Shown here one piece after another: positions 55,091 through 62,827 of a stretch of DNA of 64,000 bases; within the stretch, counting starts at the first letter, position 1, and each line of letters opens with the position of its first letter. Origin of the DNA: an uncultured Eudoraea sp. (GTDB taxonomy: Bacteria; Bacteroidota; Bacteroidia; Flavobacteriales; Flavobacteriaceae); contig NZ_CAMYOM010000005.1 of assembly GCF_947260015.1 (NCBI RefSeq), positions 62,001 to 126,000 of the forward strand. Reading direction: 5' to 3'. Made by a program: the position numbers and the translations under genes. Under the pieces are notes generated by a model. The model searched no databases, was not told where the DNA came from, and was given only the letters and a program-made list of their open reading frames with translations.

Positions 55091-55732
55091 ATGGCTACAA
55101 TTCGATTGGGTGACATTGCCCCTGATTTTACTGCTGAAAGCTCTTTAGGAACAATTAATCTTTATAATTATTTAGGTGACGGATGGGGTATTCTTTTTTC
55201 GCATCCAGCTGACTTCACCCCTGTTTGTACAACTGAACTTGGGACAGCTTCTAAATTTAAAGCAGAATTTGACAAACGAAATGTAAAGATGTTAGCCCTT
55301 AGTGTTGATGGTAAAGATTCCCACAATGAATGGATAAAGGATATTAATGAGACACAAAATACAACGGTTAACTTTCCTATAATTGCGGATGAGGACAAGA
55401 AAGTTTCCTCATTATATGATATGATACATCCTAATGCCGACAATAATCTTACGGTGCGTTCGGTATACATAATAGCTCCGGATAAGACGGTTAAACTTAT
55501 TATTACCTACCCTGCTTCTACCGGTCGTAATTTTCACGAATTATTAAGGGTCATAGATTCTCTGCATCTAACTGCCTATCACAAAGTGGCTACTCCGGCC
55601 AACTGGAACCATGGGGAGGATGTAGTAGTAAGTCCATCTATATCAACTGATGAAGCACGAGATATGTTTATCAAAGGAGTAGAAGAAATTAAACCTTACT
55701 TACGAATGACACCGGATCCTACGGCGGTATAA
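55091..55732 (+). CDS. 1-Cys peroxiredoxin (Prx6 type)
   Basis: Reduces hydrogen peroxide and alkyl hydroperoxides. The 213-residue protein has a single cysteine, in FSHPADFTPVCTTELG (Cys46, the peroxidatic residue), with the catalytic arginine in SVYIIAPDKTVKLII context, and the C-terminal arm NWNHGEDVVVSPSISTDEARDMF characteristic of the Prx6 group. No resolving cysteine is present, so it needs an external thiol. Cytoplasmic, monocistronic, with a strong terminator right after. Confidence 0.94.
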   Translation: MATIRLGDIAPDFTAESSLGTINLYNYLGDGWGILFSHPADFTPVCTTELGTASKFKAEFDKRNVKMLALSVDGKDSHNEWIKDINETQNTTVNFPIIADEDKKVSSLYDMIHPNADNNLTVRSVYIIAPDKTVKLIITYPASTGRNFHELLRVIDSLHLTAYHKVATPANWNHGEDVVVSPSISTDEARDMFIKGVEEIKPYLRMTPDPTAV

Positions 55733-55753
55733 ATGAACTTTAGTATGAATATT

Positions 55754-55783
55754 AGCCTTCTGATCACAGGAGGCTTTTTTTTT
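55754..55783 (+). terminator. Terminator after the peroxiredoxin gene
   Basis: AGCCTTCTG (55754-55762) pairs with CAGGAGGCT (55767-55775) with one wobble, a four-base loop, and a T-run of nine. Clear intrinsic terminator. Confidence 0.9.
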
Positions 55784-56076
55784 CTAATTATAAGACTATA
55801 AAATTGGTTGATCCCAACCCTAACTTTTTGAAAGTTTGGATGCTGTGAACCCGAATACAGAAATGATTAACAAATGTTGATATCTAACTAAGGTTAGGCT
55901 TGGTCTTTTGTTCAACCTTCTTTAATTTTATAATTAGATTATACAATATGACATTCCCCCTTTTTGTAAACAACTCCATGAAATAATTTAATAAATGGTT
56001 AACAGGTAGGGTTTTCAACCACAAAGGTGTTATATAAGTAAGAAGGTTCCCCATTAAATAACCTTAATAAGTTACT

Positions 56077-56160
56077 ATGTCTATTTTTTTTGTAATCCTC
56101 TTCTTTTTACTGGCTATCAATTTAATTCTACTTGTTTTTAGTGCAAACAGGGTTAAATAA
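56077..56160 (+). CDS. Possible small single-span membrane protein (27 residues)
   Basis: ATG 56077 to TAA 56160 encodes 27 residues, MSIFFVILFFLLAINLILLV followed by FSANRVK: one hydrophobic helix with a short basic tail, consistent with an N-out, C-in or similarly oriented small membrane protein. The stop codon is followed at once by a perfect 14-base hairpin, as expected for a real gene end. There is no clear ribosome site or promoter, and 27 codons of TTT/ATT/CTT-rich sequence can arise by chance. Function unknown. Confidence 0.4.
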   Translation: MSIFFVILFFLLAINLILLVFSANRVK

Positions 56161-56192
56161 AAAACTTCTTTCAAAAAATTGAAAGAAGTTTT
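56161..56192. terminator. Perfect hairpin after the small ORF
   Basis: AAAACTTCTTTCAA and its exact complement TTGAAAGAAGTTTT are separated by AAAA (56161-56192). It works in either direction: after the small plus-strand ORF and after the immunophilin gene on the minus strand (about 65 bases beyond its stop). Confidence 0.82.
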
Positions 56193-56256
56193 ACTTAATT
56201 ATATAGAGCTATCGAAGGTCTCTACTTCTCTAGTATTTTTATAAGAATATGATTAT

Positions 56257-57189
56257 TTATTTAACTTCCATAAGCTCAACATCAAAAACCAGCGTAGCAT
56301 TAGGAGGTATTACACCCCCGGCACCAGCACTCCCGTAACCAAGTTCAGATGGAATTACAAAACGTGCCTTATCACCAACTTTTAACATACTAATTCCTTC
56401 ATCCCATCCAGGTATTACCTGTCCTGTTCCCAATTGAAAATCAATAGGCTGTTTGCGCTGGTAGGACGAATCAAATACTTGTCCGTTAGTCAATGAACCT
56501 TCATAATGAACAGAAACAGTATTTCCTTTTGTTGCTTTATTACCATCTCCATTTTTAAGAATCTTGTAACGAAGTCCACTGTTTGTTTTATCAAATCCAG
56601 AAGCAACTTTTTCCAATTCTGCCTCTGCTTTGTTCTTTTCTTCCTGTAATCTAATTTCCCCTGAACTTTCAAAGGACTTAAAGGCTTCAACCGCATTCCA
56701 TGATTCTGCTTTGCTTCCAACACGAACAATCTCCAGGCTATTAATAGAATCTCCCTGAGCAATTTCATCAACAACCTTCTGTCCTTCAATAACATTTCCA
56801 AAAACGGTGTGTTTATTATCTAACCATGGCGTAGCGATATGTGTAATAAAGAACTGACTGCCGTTTGTGCCGGGACCTGCATTAGCCATAGAGAGCACTC
56901 CTGGTCCTGCATGATTTAAATCCGGGTGAAATTCGTCATCAAATTTATAACCGGGATCTCCTGTTCCGGTTCCCTGAGGACAACCACCTTGAATCATAAA
57001 ATCCGGGATTACCCTGTGAAAACTAAGTCCGTCATAATAAGGTGTGTTTTTTGGTTTGGCACTATTTTCCAGGTTTCCTTCAGCCAATGCTACAAAATTA
57101 CCTACGGTACCAGGGGTTTTATCATAAGCTAACTTTACAGTTATTTCTCCTTTTGAAGTATTGAATTTTGCGTAAATTCCGTCTTGCAT
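56257..57189 (-). CDS. Dual-domain peptidylprolyl isomerase: cyclophilin fused to FKBP
   Basis: A 310-residue cytoplasmic immunophilin. Residues 1-165 are a cyclophilin (FHRVIPDFMIQGGCPQGTGTGDPGYKFDDE, NGSQFFIT, HTVFGNVIEGQ), the linker 165-200 is helical and charged, and residues 205-310 are an FKBP domain (VHYEGSLTNGQVFDSSYQRKQPIDFQLGTGQVIPGWDEG ... ELGYGSAGAGGVIPPNATLVFDVELMEV). This is the FCBP architecture first described in a Flavobacterium and in Toxoplasma. Catalytic residues look intact in both halves (Arg, Phe, Gln in cyclophilin; Tyr, Phe, Trp in FKBP). No signal peptide. Likely a folding helper; in some relatives a chaperone role was shown. Confidence 0.93.
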   Translation of the reverse strand: MQDGIYAKFNTSKGEITVKLAYDKTPGTVGNFVALAEGNLENSAKPKNTPYYDGLSFHRVIPDFMIQGGCPQGTGTGDPGYKFDDEFHPDLNHAGPGVLSMANAGPGTNGSQFFITHIATPWLDNKHTVFGNVIEGQKVVDEIAQGDSINSLEIVRVGSKAESWNAVEAFKSFESSGEIRLQEEKNKAEAELEKVASGFDKTNSGLRYKILKNGDGNKATKGNTVSVHYEGSLTNGQVFDSSYQRKQPIDFQLGTGQVIPGWDEGISMLKVGDKARFVIPSELGYGSAGAGGVIPPNATLVFDVELMEVK

Positions 57190-57299
57190 ATCTCATTTTT
57201 TTAATAAGCTGCAAATGTAATAAATTTATATTTACAGGTGCTCATTTTGGCCTTCTTATAACCTGCATTTGGGGGTAATATAGAAATAGTAGCTTGGTA

Positions 57300-58697
57300 C
57301 TATTTACCTCCTTCAATATTTGTTGAACTTGTACCATATTTATCAAATAAGTATACCAAACTAGCCATTGTGGCAGCACCAAGTTCAAGTTCACGTCTAT
57401 TAACATGTTCAAATGTATCAATCTCAGCATGATGATGGTCGAAATACCGCTGTGAATCGGGTCGCAATCCCGCAAGTACAATTTGGTCATTTTTTAAAGG
57501 ACCAATATCCGCACCGCTTCCTCCTTTCTCAAACAAATGAATTAGATATGGCTCAAAAAGAGGTTTCCATTGTAAAATTTTGGCAAAATCCGTTTCCTGG
57601 CAGTCAAAAGAAAAACCTCTGGGTGTAAAGCCCCCTGAATCACTTTCCAACGCAAATACATGTTTCTCTTTTTTGTTTAATGCAATCTCCGCGTAGGTAG
57701 TTGCACCTCTTAAACCGTTTTCTTCATTCATAAAAAGTACCACACGGATTGTTCGCTTAGGTGCATATCCCGTTATTCTCAATAACCGAAGAACTTCCAT
57801 ACTCTGAACACAGCCGGCACCATCATCATGGGAACCATCACCAAGATCCCAGGAGTCAAGATGTCCACCAACTACTATAATTTCTTCGGGATATGTGCTG
57901 CCCTTTATCTCTCCTATAACATTATAGGATTGAACATCCTGCATTTGCCTGCAATTTTGCTTAAAATAAAATTTTATCCCCGGATTAAGTTGTAATGTAG
58001 TGCTTAACAATTCAGCACCGTTGGTACTTATTGCGGCGGCAGGAATTCTATTATTTAAAGGAATTTCCCCATAACTCATCAGTCCGGTATGAGGATAATC
58101 ATCCAGACGAAGGCTCATAGAACGAACAATAACCCCTACTGCTCCATATTTTGAAGCTTCTTTAGCCCCGGAATACCTTTGATCCACGCTTGCAGAATAT
58201 GACTCAAATGTTTTAATTTTCGCCGGATCCATAGGGCGATTGTAAAAGACAATTTTACCTTCAATTTTACTTCGCCCGAGCTTTTCCAATTCTTCAATAC
58301 CACTTACTTCAATAACATTTGCCTTGATGCCACCAGAAGGGGTGGCAACGGACCCACCCAATGCACAAATGGGCACATTATTGGTAATTCCCGGTTTACT
58401 TTCAATATAGGCAAATTCAGGTACTCCTCTAACCCATTTAGGAACCATTACGGGTTGTAACCACACCCGATCCAGTCCGAGGGAATCCAATTTTTGTTTG
58501 GTATACTTCACTGCCAGTTCAGCCTGCACAGAACCTGAAAGTCGACCTCCTATCTGATTGGATAAATAATTCAACCAATTATAAGCCTTACCTTGAGTAA
58601 GCGATGTATTGTAAATTGCTTTAAACTGTTCTTTGTCATCCGTTTGGGACCAGACAGTTCCAACCATTAATAGAAGTAGTAGGCATAAATTTTTCAT
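57300..58697 (-). CDS. M28 family metallopeptidase, secreted
   Basis: A 465-residue zinc aminopeptidase-type protein with a signal peptide (MKNLCLLLLLMVGTVWSQ). It has a PA-like inserted segment (about 130-230, IPAAAISTNGAELL), then the catalytic domain: VVGGHLDSWDLGDGSHDDGAGC (zinc His and Asp), MNEENGLRGATTYAE (catalytic and zinc Glu), ESDSGGFTP (zinc Asp), and HHHAEIDTFEHVNRREL (last zinc His). All five ligands are present. It resembles glutamate carboxypeptidase-like/aminopeptidase members; the physiological substrate is unknown. It overlaps the PPK2 gene upstream by 4 bases (ATGA), so the two are coupled. Confidence 0.92.
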   Translation of the reverse strand: MKNLCLLLLLMVGTVWSQTDDKEQFKAIYNTSLTQGKAYNWLNYLSNQIGGRLSGSVQAELAVKYTKQKLDSLGLDRVWLQPVMVPKWVRGVPEFAYIESKPGITNNVPICALGGSVATPSGGIKANVIEVSGIEELEKLGRSKIEGKIVFYNRPMDPAKIKTFESYSASVDQRYSGAKEASKYGAVGVIVRSMSLRLDDYPHTGLMSYGEIPLNNRIPAAAISTNGAELLSTTLQLNPGIKFYFKQNCRQMQDVQSYNVIGEIKGSTYPEEIIVVGGHLDSWDLGDGSHDDGAGCVQSMEVLRLLRITGYAPKRTIRVVLFMNEENGLRGATTYAEIALNKKEKHVFALESDSGGFTPRGFSFDCQETDFAKILQWKPLFEPYLIHLFEKGGSGADIGPLKNDQIVLAGLRPDSQRYFDHHHAEIDTFEHVNRRELELGAATMASLVYLFDKYGTSSTNIEGGK

Positions 58698-59575
58698 TCT
58701 TCTTTCTCTAATTGGGATTTATAGGTTTCAATATTAGCCTTTATTTTATCATCAAGCTCTGGTTCCTTAATATCTTTGTATTTTTTTAACGATTCCAGCA
58801 ATATACTAGCTACTATTAATCTCGAAGCATTCTTATCATCAGCGGGAATAACAAACCACGGTGCATTGGTTTTAGACGTTCTATTAATGGCTTCCTCATA
58901 GCAATTCTGATAATTATCCCAAAGATTGCGCTCTTTTAGATCACCAGGTGAGAATTTCCAATTCTTATCTTGCAGCCGCAATCTTCTCAATAAGCGCTGT
59001 CTTTGTTCTTCTTTAGAAATGTTTAAAAAGAATTTGAATACAAGGGTACCATTTTCCGTGATATGGCGCTCAAAATCAATAATCTGTTTATATCGTTTGT
59101 CCCAAAATGATTTATCAATATCTGCCACCGAATTTATATTTGGAATATTCTCGTTTAAAATATACTCAGGATGGACCTTAGTTACCAAAACATTTTCATA
59201 ATGGGTTCTGTTAAATACTCCAAATTTTCCTTTTGGTGGGAGTGCAATATAGTGTCTCCAAATATAATCATGATCCAGTTCAAGTTCCGTCGGTACCTTA
59301 AAGCTATGAACAACCACTCCTCTAACATTGCAATCTTTAAACACCTCACGAATAAGGCTATCCTTACCTGAGGTATCCATCCCCTGAAAACAAATCAGGA
59401 CGGCATATTTGCCATGTGCGTATAGCTTATTTTGAAAATCACCTAAATCTTCACGCAATTTTTCAAGTTTTTTTTTGAGTTTCTTTTCTGTACTTTCAAG
59501 ATTTTCCAAAGTATTGAGATCTGCTAATTTTATTTCGGAAACTATCTTGTAGGCCGCTATATCGATTTTCTTCAT
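58694..59575 (-). CDS. Polyphosphate kinase 2 family protein
   Basis: Transfers phosphate between polyphosphate and nucleotides. The 293-residue product has an N-terminal helical extension (1-50), the Walker A ICFQGMDTSGKDSLIREVFK (about 62-80), the PPK2 Walker-B region LDHDYIWRHYIALPPKGKFGVFNRTHYENVLVTKVHPEYI and the lid ISKEEQRQRLLRRL. GMDTSGKDS is the form found in the single-domain PPK2 group that phosphorylates AMP or ADP; the exact specificity cannot be read. Cytoplasmic. The following M28 peptidase starts at its last codons, an unusual pairing. Confidence 0.9.
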   Translation of the reverse strand: MKKIDIAAYKIVSEIKLADLNTLENLESTEKKLKKKLEKLREDLGDFQNKLYAHGKYAVLICFQGMDTSGKDSLIREVFKDCNVRGVVVHSFKVPTELELDHDYIWRHYIALPPKGKFGVFNRTHYENVLVTKVHPEYILNENIPNINSVADIDKSFWDKRYKQIIDFERHITENGTLVFKFFLNISKEEQRQRLLRRLRLQDKNWKFSPGDLKERNLWDNYQNCYEEAINRTSKTNAPWFVIPADDKNASRLIVASILLESLKKYKDIKEPELDDKIKANIETYKSQLEKEE

Positions 59576-59765
59576 GAGTTGAATATATAATATTTTGTTG
59601 TCCTAAAAAAGGCTCAAATTTAAAAATAACCTTTTATCCTTAATAATGTGCCATTCGACCTTTAATCAGGAAAGACCGGTTAATTAAACGAATAAATAAG
59701 GCGCCGGGGGCTACTCTCTTTATCTTTACCCTGCCTAAATTTTACATAATTAATACTCTGAAGCT

Positions 59766-60458
59766 ATGAAGGTCTTATGTACCATTCTGATGTTCCTTGT
59801 GCTTTTCTCTATGTCTTCTTTTGATATGAGTAAAGCCTGTGAATATGCAGGGTCGAATATTGGGTACATCAAGTCCCAAACAGAACGCGCTCTTGCCGCG
59901 GAAGACATTAATTCTTCGCGTTTCTTTGCTTATAAAGCACTTAATGCCATTGAAAAATCGAAAGAGCAAATTGAAGCCTGCGGTTGCGATTATGCTAAAG
60001 AGAGTATTTATGAAGGTTTGGATAACCTAAAGAAAGCCACTAGAGTCTCTTCCTTAAACAGCGCTAAAATTCTTTTAGCACGAGCATTGGATAATTCTTC
60101 GGGAAGCCTAGAAGCTATAAGAGAACACGATGAACACCAGGGAAGTTTATATGCCAATGATATGCTTGTGATGAATACAAAAAATGCAGAAAAAGAAAAA
60201 TTAAGTATGGTTATGCCAGTGGGCAAGGAATTGGAAAGAAAAATTGATCTGTCGCTTGTAAATTATCAAAATTCTCTGAATGAGGTTGTCATCAGTGTAG
60301 AATGCAAAGAGGCCTATGAGTTTGCAAGCAAAATTTATGCACATTGTGAACAGGAACTTCTAAAGCCGAATCTTAGCGAAGCGAAAAAGTATTACAATTT
60401 TAGAACACAACAAATTACGGCAATAGCACTTGACAAATTAAAGGATTGTAATAAATAG
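59766..60458 (+). CDS. Secreted helical protein with six cysteines, unknown function
   Basis: A 230-residue exported protein (signal peptide MKVLCTILMFLVLFSMSSFD, cleavage near residue 20-22). Mature cysteines are at residues 25, 72, 74, 180, 194 and 228, an even number arranged as one set near the start and one near the end. Two long helical hairpins are similar in layout: CEYAGSNIGYIKSQTERALAAEDINSSRFFAYKALNAI and CKEAYEFASKIYAHCEQELLKPNLSEAKKYYNFRT, suggesting an internal duplication linked by a basic, less ordered middle (100-160). No known motif. Single gene, converging with the sigma-54 activator gene. Confidence 0.78.
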   Translation: MKVLCTILMFLVLFSMSSFDMSKACEYAGSNIGYIKSQTERALAAEDINSSRFFAYKALNAIEKSKEQIEACGCDYAKESIYEGLDNLKKATRVSSLNSAKILLARALDNSSGSLEAIREHDEHQGSLYANDMLVMNTKNAEKEKLSMVMPVGKELERKIDLSLVNYQNSLNEVVISVECKEAYEFASKIYAHCEQELLKPNLSEAKKYYNFRTQQITAIALDKLKDCNK

Positions 60459-60510
60459 TGCGGAAGGATTTCCTAAGAGAACTATAAAAGTTTACCTATG
60501 CCCAAATCAA

Positions 60511-61674
60511 CTATTTACTTGCAAACAGGGCAACGTCTTCTTCGGAAATTTCTGTACCCCCAAGTATAATCAGGCGTTCCACTACGTTTCTTAATTCACG
60601 AATATTACCTGTCCAATCATAACTTTTTAAAAGCTCAATAGCCTTTTTGGTAAACTTTTTGTCAACTATCCCTTGCTCAGAGGCAATTTTGGCAGTAAAA
60701 TGATCTATTAGGAGCGGAATATCATCTCTTCTGTCATTTAAAGATGGTACATTTATGAGTATAACGGCCAAACGATGATAGAGATCTTCCCTAAATTTTC
60801 CTTCTGCAATTTCATGTTGAAGATCCTTGTTGGTTGCAGCTATTACACGCACATCAACTTTAATATCTTTGTCCGTACCAACCCTTGAAATTTTACTCTC
60901 TTGCAAGGCTCTAAGTACTTTGGCCTGAGCGGAAAGACTCATATCTCCAATCTCATCCAAAAAGATAGTTCCTTTATTCGCAGCCTCAAATTTACCTGCT
61001 CTATCCCTGATCGCCGAAGTAAAGGCCCCTTTTACGTGACCAAATAATTCGCTTTCAATCAATTCTGAAGGGATTGCCGCACAATTTACTTCAATAAATG
61101 GTCCTCTACTACGATCACTTTTTTCATGTAGCCAATGGGCCACAAGTTCCTTTCCGGTACCATTTGATCCGGTAATTAAAACTCTTGCATCTGTTGGCGC
61201 AACCTTATCTATCATCTCCTTGATAGTGGTAATTTCCTTACTTTGACCAATCATTTCATAGCCTTTACTAACTCTTTTCTTTAAGATCTTGTTTTCTTTA
61301 ACAAGTTCCTTTTTATCCAGCGCATTCCGAACTGTAGTTAGAAGTCTGTTTAAATCTGGTGGTTTGGAGATGTAATCGAAAGCCCCCAACCTCATTGTAT
61401 TTACAGCAGTATCCAAATCCCCATGTCCTGAAATCATTATAAAGGGTATTTCCGGTCTTATTTTTTTTGCTGCCTGTAAAACTTCAACCCCATCCATTTT
61501 AGGCATTTTTATATCACAAAGGGCAAGGTCATAGTCCGTTTTTTTAATCATTTCCAGACCACGTGAACCATCTTCTGCCTCATCCAATTCATACATTTCG
61601 CTTTCTTCAGATAAAATCTTAACTAAAACCCTGCGGATAGCTGCTTCATCTTCTATAACAAGTATTTTTGACAT
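60511..61674 (-). CDS. Sigma-54 activator response regulator without a DNA-binding domain
   Basis: A 387-residue NtrC-family regulator: receiver domain 1-125 (phospho-acceptor Asp54 in ALCDIKMPKMDG, conserved Lys104 in YISKPPD), then a sigma-54 AAA+ domain 145-387 (Walker A TGSNGTGKEL at 168-177, GAFTSA at 216-221, Walker B GTIFLDEIGD at 235-244, RRLA/arginine-finger region FREDLYHRLAVILINVP). It stops right after the AAA+ domain (LIILGGTEISEEDVALFASK), with no Fis-type HTH. The sigma-54 contact loop is GAFTSA rather than GAFTGA. It may act from solution or through oligomers rather than enhancer binding, as in other HTH-less activators. No histidine kinase is adjacent. Confidence 0.92.
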   Translation of the reverse strand: MSKILVIEDEAAIRRVLVKILSEESEMYELDEAEDGSRGLEMIKKTDYDLALCDIKMPKMDGVEVLQAAKKIRPEIPFIMISGHGDLDTAVNTMRLGAFDYISKPPDLNRLLTTVRNALDKKELVKENKILKKRVSKGYEMIGQSKEITTIKEMIDKVAPTDARVLITGSNGTGKELVAHWLHEKSDRSRGPFIEVNCAAIPSELIESELFGHVKGAFTSAIRDRAGKFEAANKGTIFLDEIGDMSLSAQAKVLRALQESKISRVGTDKDIKVDVRVIAATNKDLQHEIAEGKFREDLYHRLAVILINVPSLNDRRDDIPLLIDHFTAKIASEQGIVDKKFTKKAIELLKSYDWTGNIRELRNVVERLIILGGTEISEEDVALFASK

Positions 61675-61684
61675 GTTTTTATTA

Positions 61685-62563
61685 TTAAAAAATTGAAATT
61701 TTAAATCCCGCTTTCCAGTAAAGACTTCCAGCCTTTTTTTCAGTTAAGGTATATACTTTATCCCTCTTACTATTTCTCAGCAAACCTCGTTGGTTTATCG
61801 TAATTCCGCCAACTCCATAAAAAGACATACGCTTATTAATTTTATATTGGTAACCAACAGCGCCAACAATAGCCGAAAGAGAAACAGAGGATCCAAGCTC
61901 ACCATCCGGCAAAAGAATGTCATTTTGCACATTTACAAAGTAACCGTCCAAAAATAGTGCCATTTGCAAGATGTGTTTATCTTTAATGTGATATTTTATA
62001 TCCGTCCTTGGAATTCCCAGGGAGTACGACCAGGACCTGTGAAACCGTTTGTGATAGCTCACTAGAGGTAGGGGAAAAGGCAGACCGGTAGTACTATTAT
62101 AAGTCAGGCCTAATATTAATCTAAAGGGTTTCTCAACATCCTTTTTCTCCTTCCACATAGTAGCAGTAAGGTTTAATAAAAAGTCATCTCCCTGAAGGCC
62201 ATTTACCAAATTAGATGCTATTCTTGGAGTTACAATGCCCACAAATCGCCAGTCTTCATTGAATTTAAAAATATAACCCACATTAAGATCAATGACATAA
62301 AGGGTACTCAACTCACTGGAATCAAATGGATAATCCTGAGTGATATCAAAATCAATAATATTAAACTCACCCCCTAATACCAAATACTTATCTAAGCCAA
62401 CCTTAATAGGAACATTTAGTAAAAATCGGTATCGCGATGCTGCATTACCCGTTTCTTCTTTCGGGAGCGAAGTATATTCAACTCTCAAAATATCCGTGCT
62501 TTGAGCAAAACAAATTCCACTTACTAAAAGTAAGAACCAGAATAATCCAATACGTTTTACCAT
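61685..62563 (-). CDS. DUF6268 family outer-membrane beta-barrel protein
   Basis: A 292-residue protein with a signal peptide (MVKRIGLFWFLLLVSGICFAQ). It has about ten to twelve amphipathic strands (YRFLLNVPIKVGLDKYLVLGGEFN, RFVGIVTPRIASNL, HILQMALFLDGYFV) and a C-terminal aromatic ending (WKAGFKISIF) of outer-membrane barrels. The family name comes from overall pattern; ligand and role are unknown. The gene precedes the sigma-54 activator by 10 bases on the same strand and follows the MscS remnant by 49 bases, so the operon ABC permease - (MscS) - DUF6268 - regulator is plausible. Confidence 0.82.
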   Translation of the reverse strand: MVKRIGLFWFLLLVSGICFAQSTDILRVEYTSLPKEETGNAASRYRFLLNVPIKVGLDKYLVLGGEFNIIDFDITQDYPFDSSELSTLYVIDLNVGYIFKFNEDWRFVGIVTPRIASNLVNGLQGDDFLLNLTATMWKEKKDVEKPFRLILGLTYNSTTGLPFPLPLVSYHKRFHRSWSYSLGIPRTDIKYHIKDKHILQMALFLDGYFVNVQNDILLPDGELGSSVSLSAIVGAVGYQYKINKRMSFYGVGGITINQRGLLRNSKRDKVYTLTEKKAGSLYWKAGFKISIF

Positions 62564-62612
62564 CTTATTATTCTAGACTTACTATAACAATTCATCAATT
62601 AATATTAAGCTT

Positions 62613-62825
62613 TTATTTTTTAAATAAGTGAACATCTCTTTGAGGAAACGGGATTTTGATATTATTTTCCTGGAATTTAGAGTCAATTACATACCGGATT
62701 CTGCCTTTTATCTTTAACGCATTAAAACTGTCATTAATATAAAAATGGATTGAAAATAAAAGGCTGGAGTCCCAAACCTCTTCACGAATAAAATTCTCTA
62801 CCTTGCCAGGTTTCTCATCTTGCAT
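62613..62825 (-). pseudogene. Remnant of an MscS mechanosensitive channel (C-terminal about 70 residues)
   Basis: Only the C-terminal part remains: VWDSSLLFSIHFYINDSFNALK then KGRIRYVIDSKF and the hallmark ENNIKIPFPQRDVHLF, which is the end of MscS-like channels (the IPFPQRD signature). The pore helices and beta domain, about 200 residues, are missing. A short in-frame ATG (62825) lies two bases after the ABC permease stop (62828-62830), as a normal downstream gene would. The simplest reading is a deletion from just after that stop to about three-quarters of the channel gene. A soluble 70-residue product could still be made, but not a channel. An assembly error is the alternative. Confidence 0.72.
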
Positions 62826-62827
62826 TA

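Larger units (their letters stand above)
55733..56256. other. Intergenic region, 524 bp, holding two hairpins and a small ORF
   Basis: Contains the peroxiredoxin terminator (55754-55783), then about 290 bases in which I see no gene, a 27-codon membrane ORF (56077-56160) and a second perfect hairpin (56161-56192). It ends in the 3' flank of the minus-strand immunophilin gene. Confidence 0.6.
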
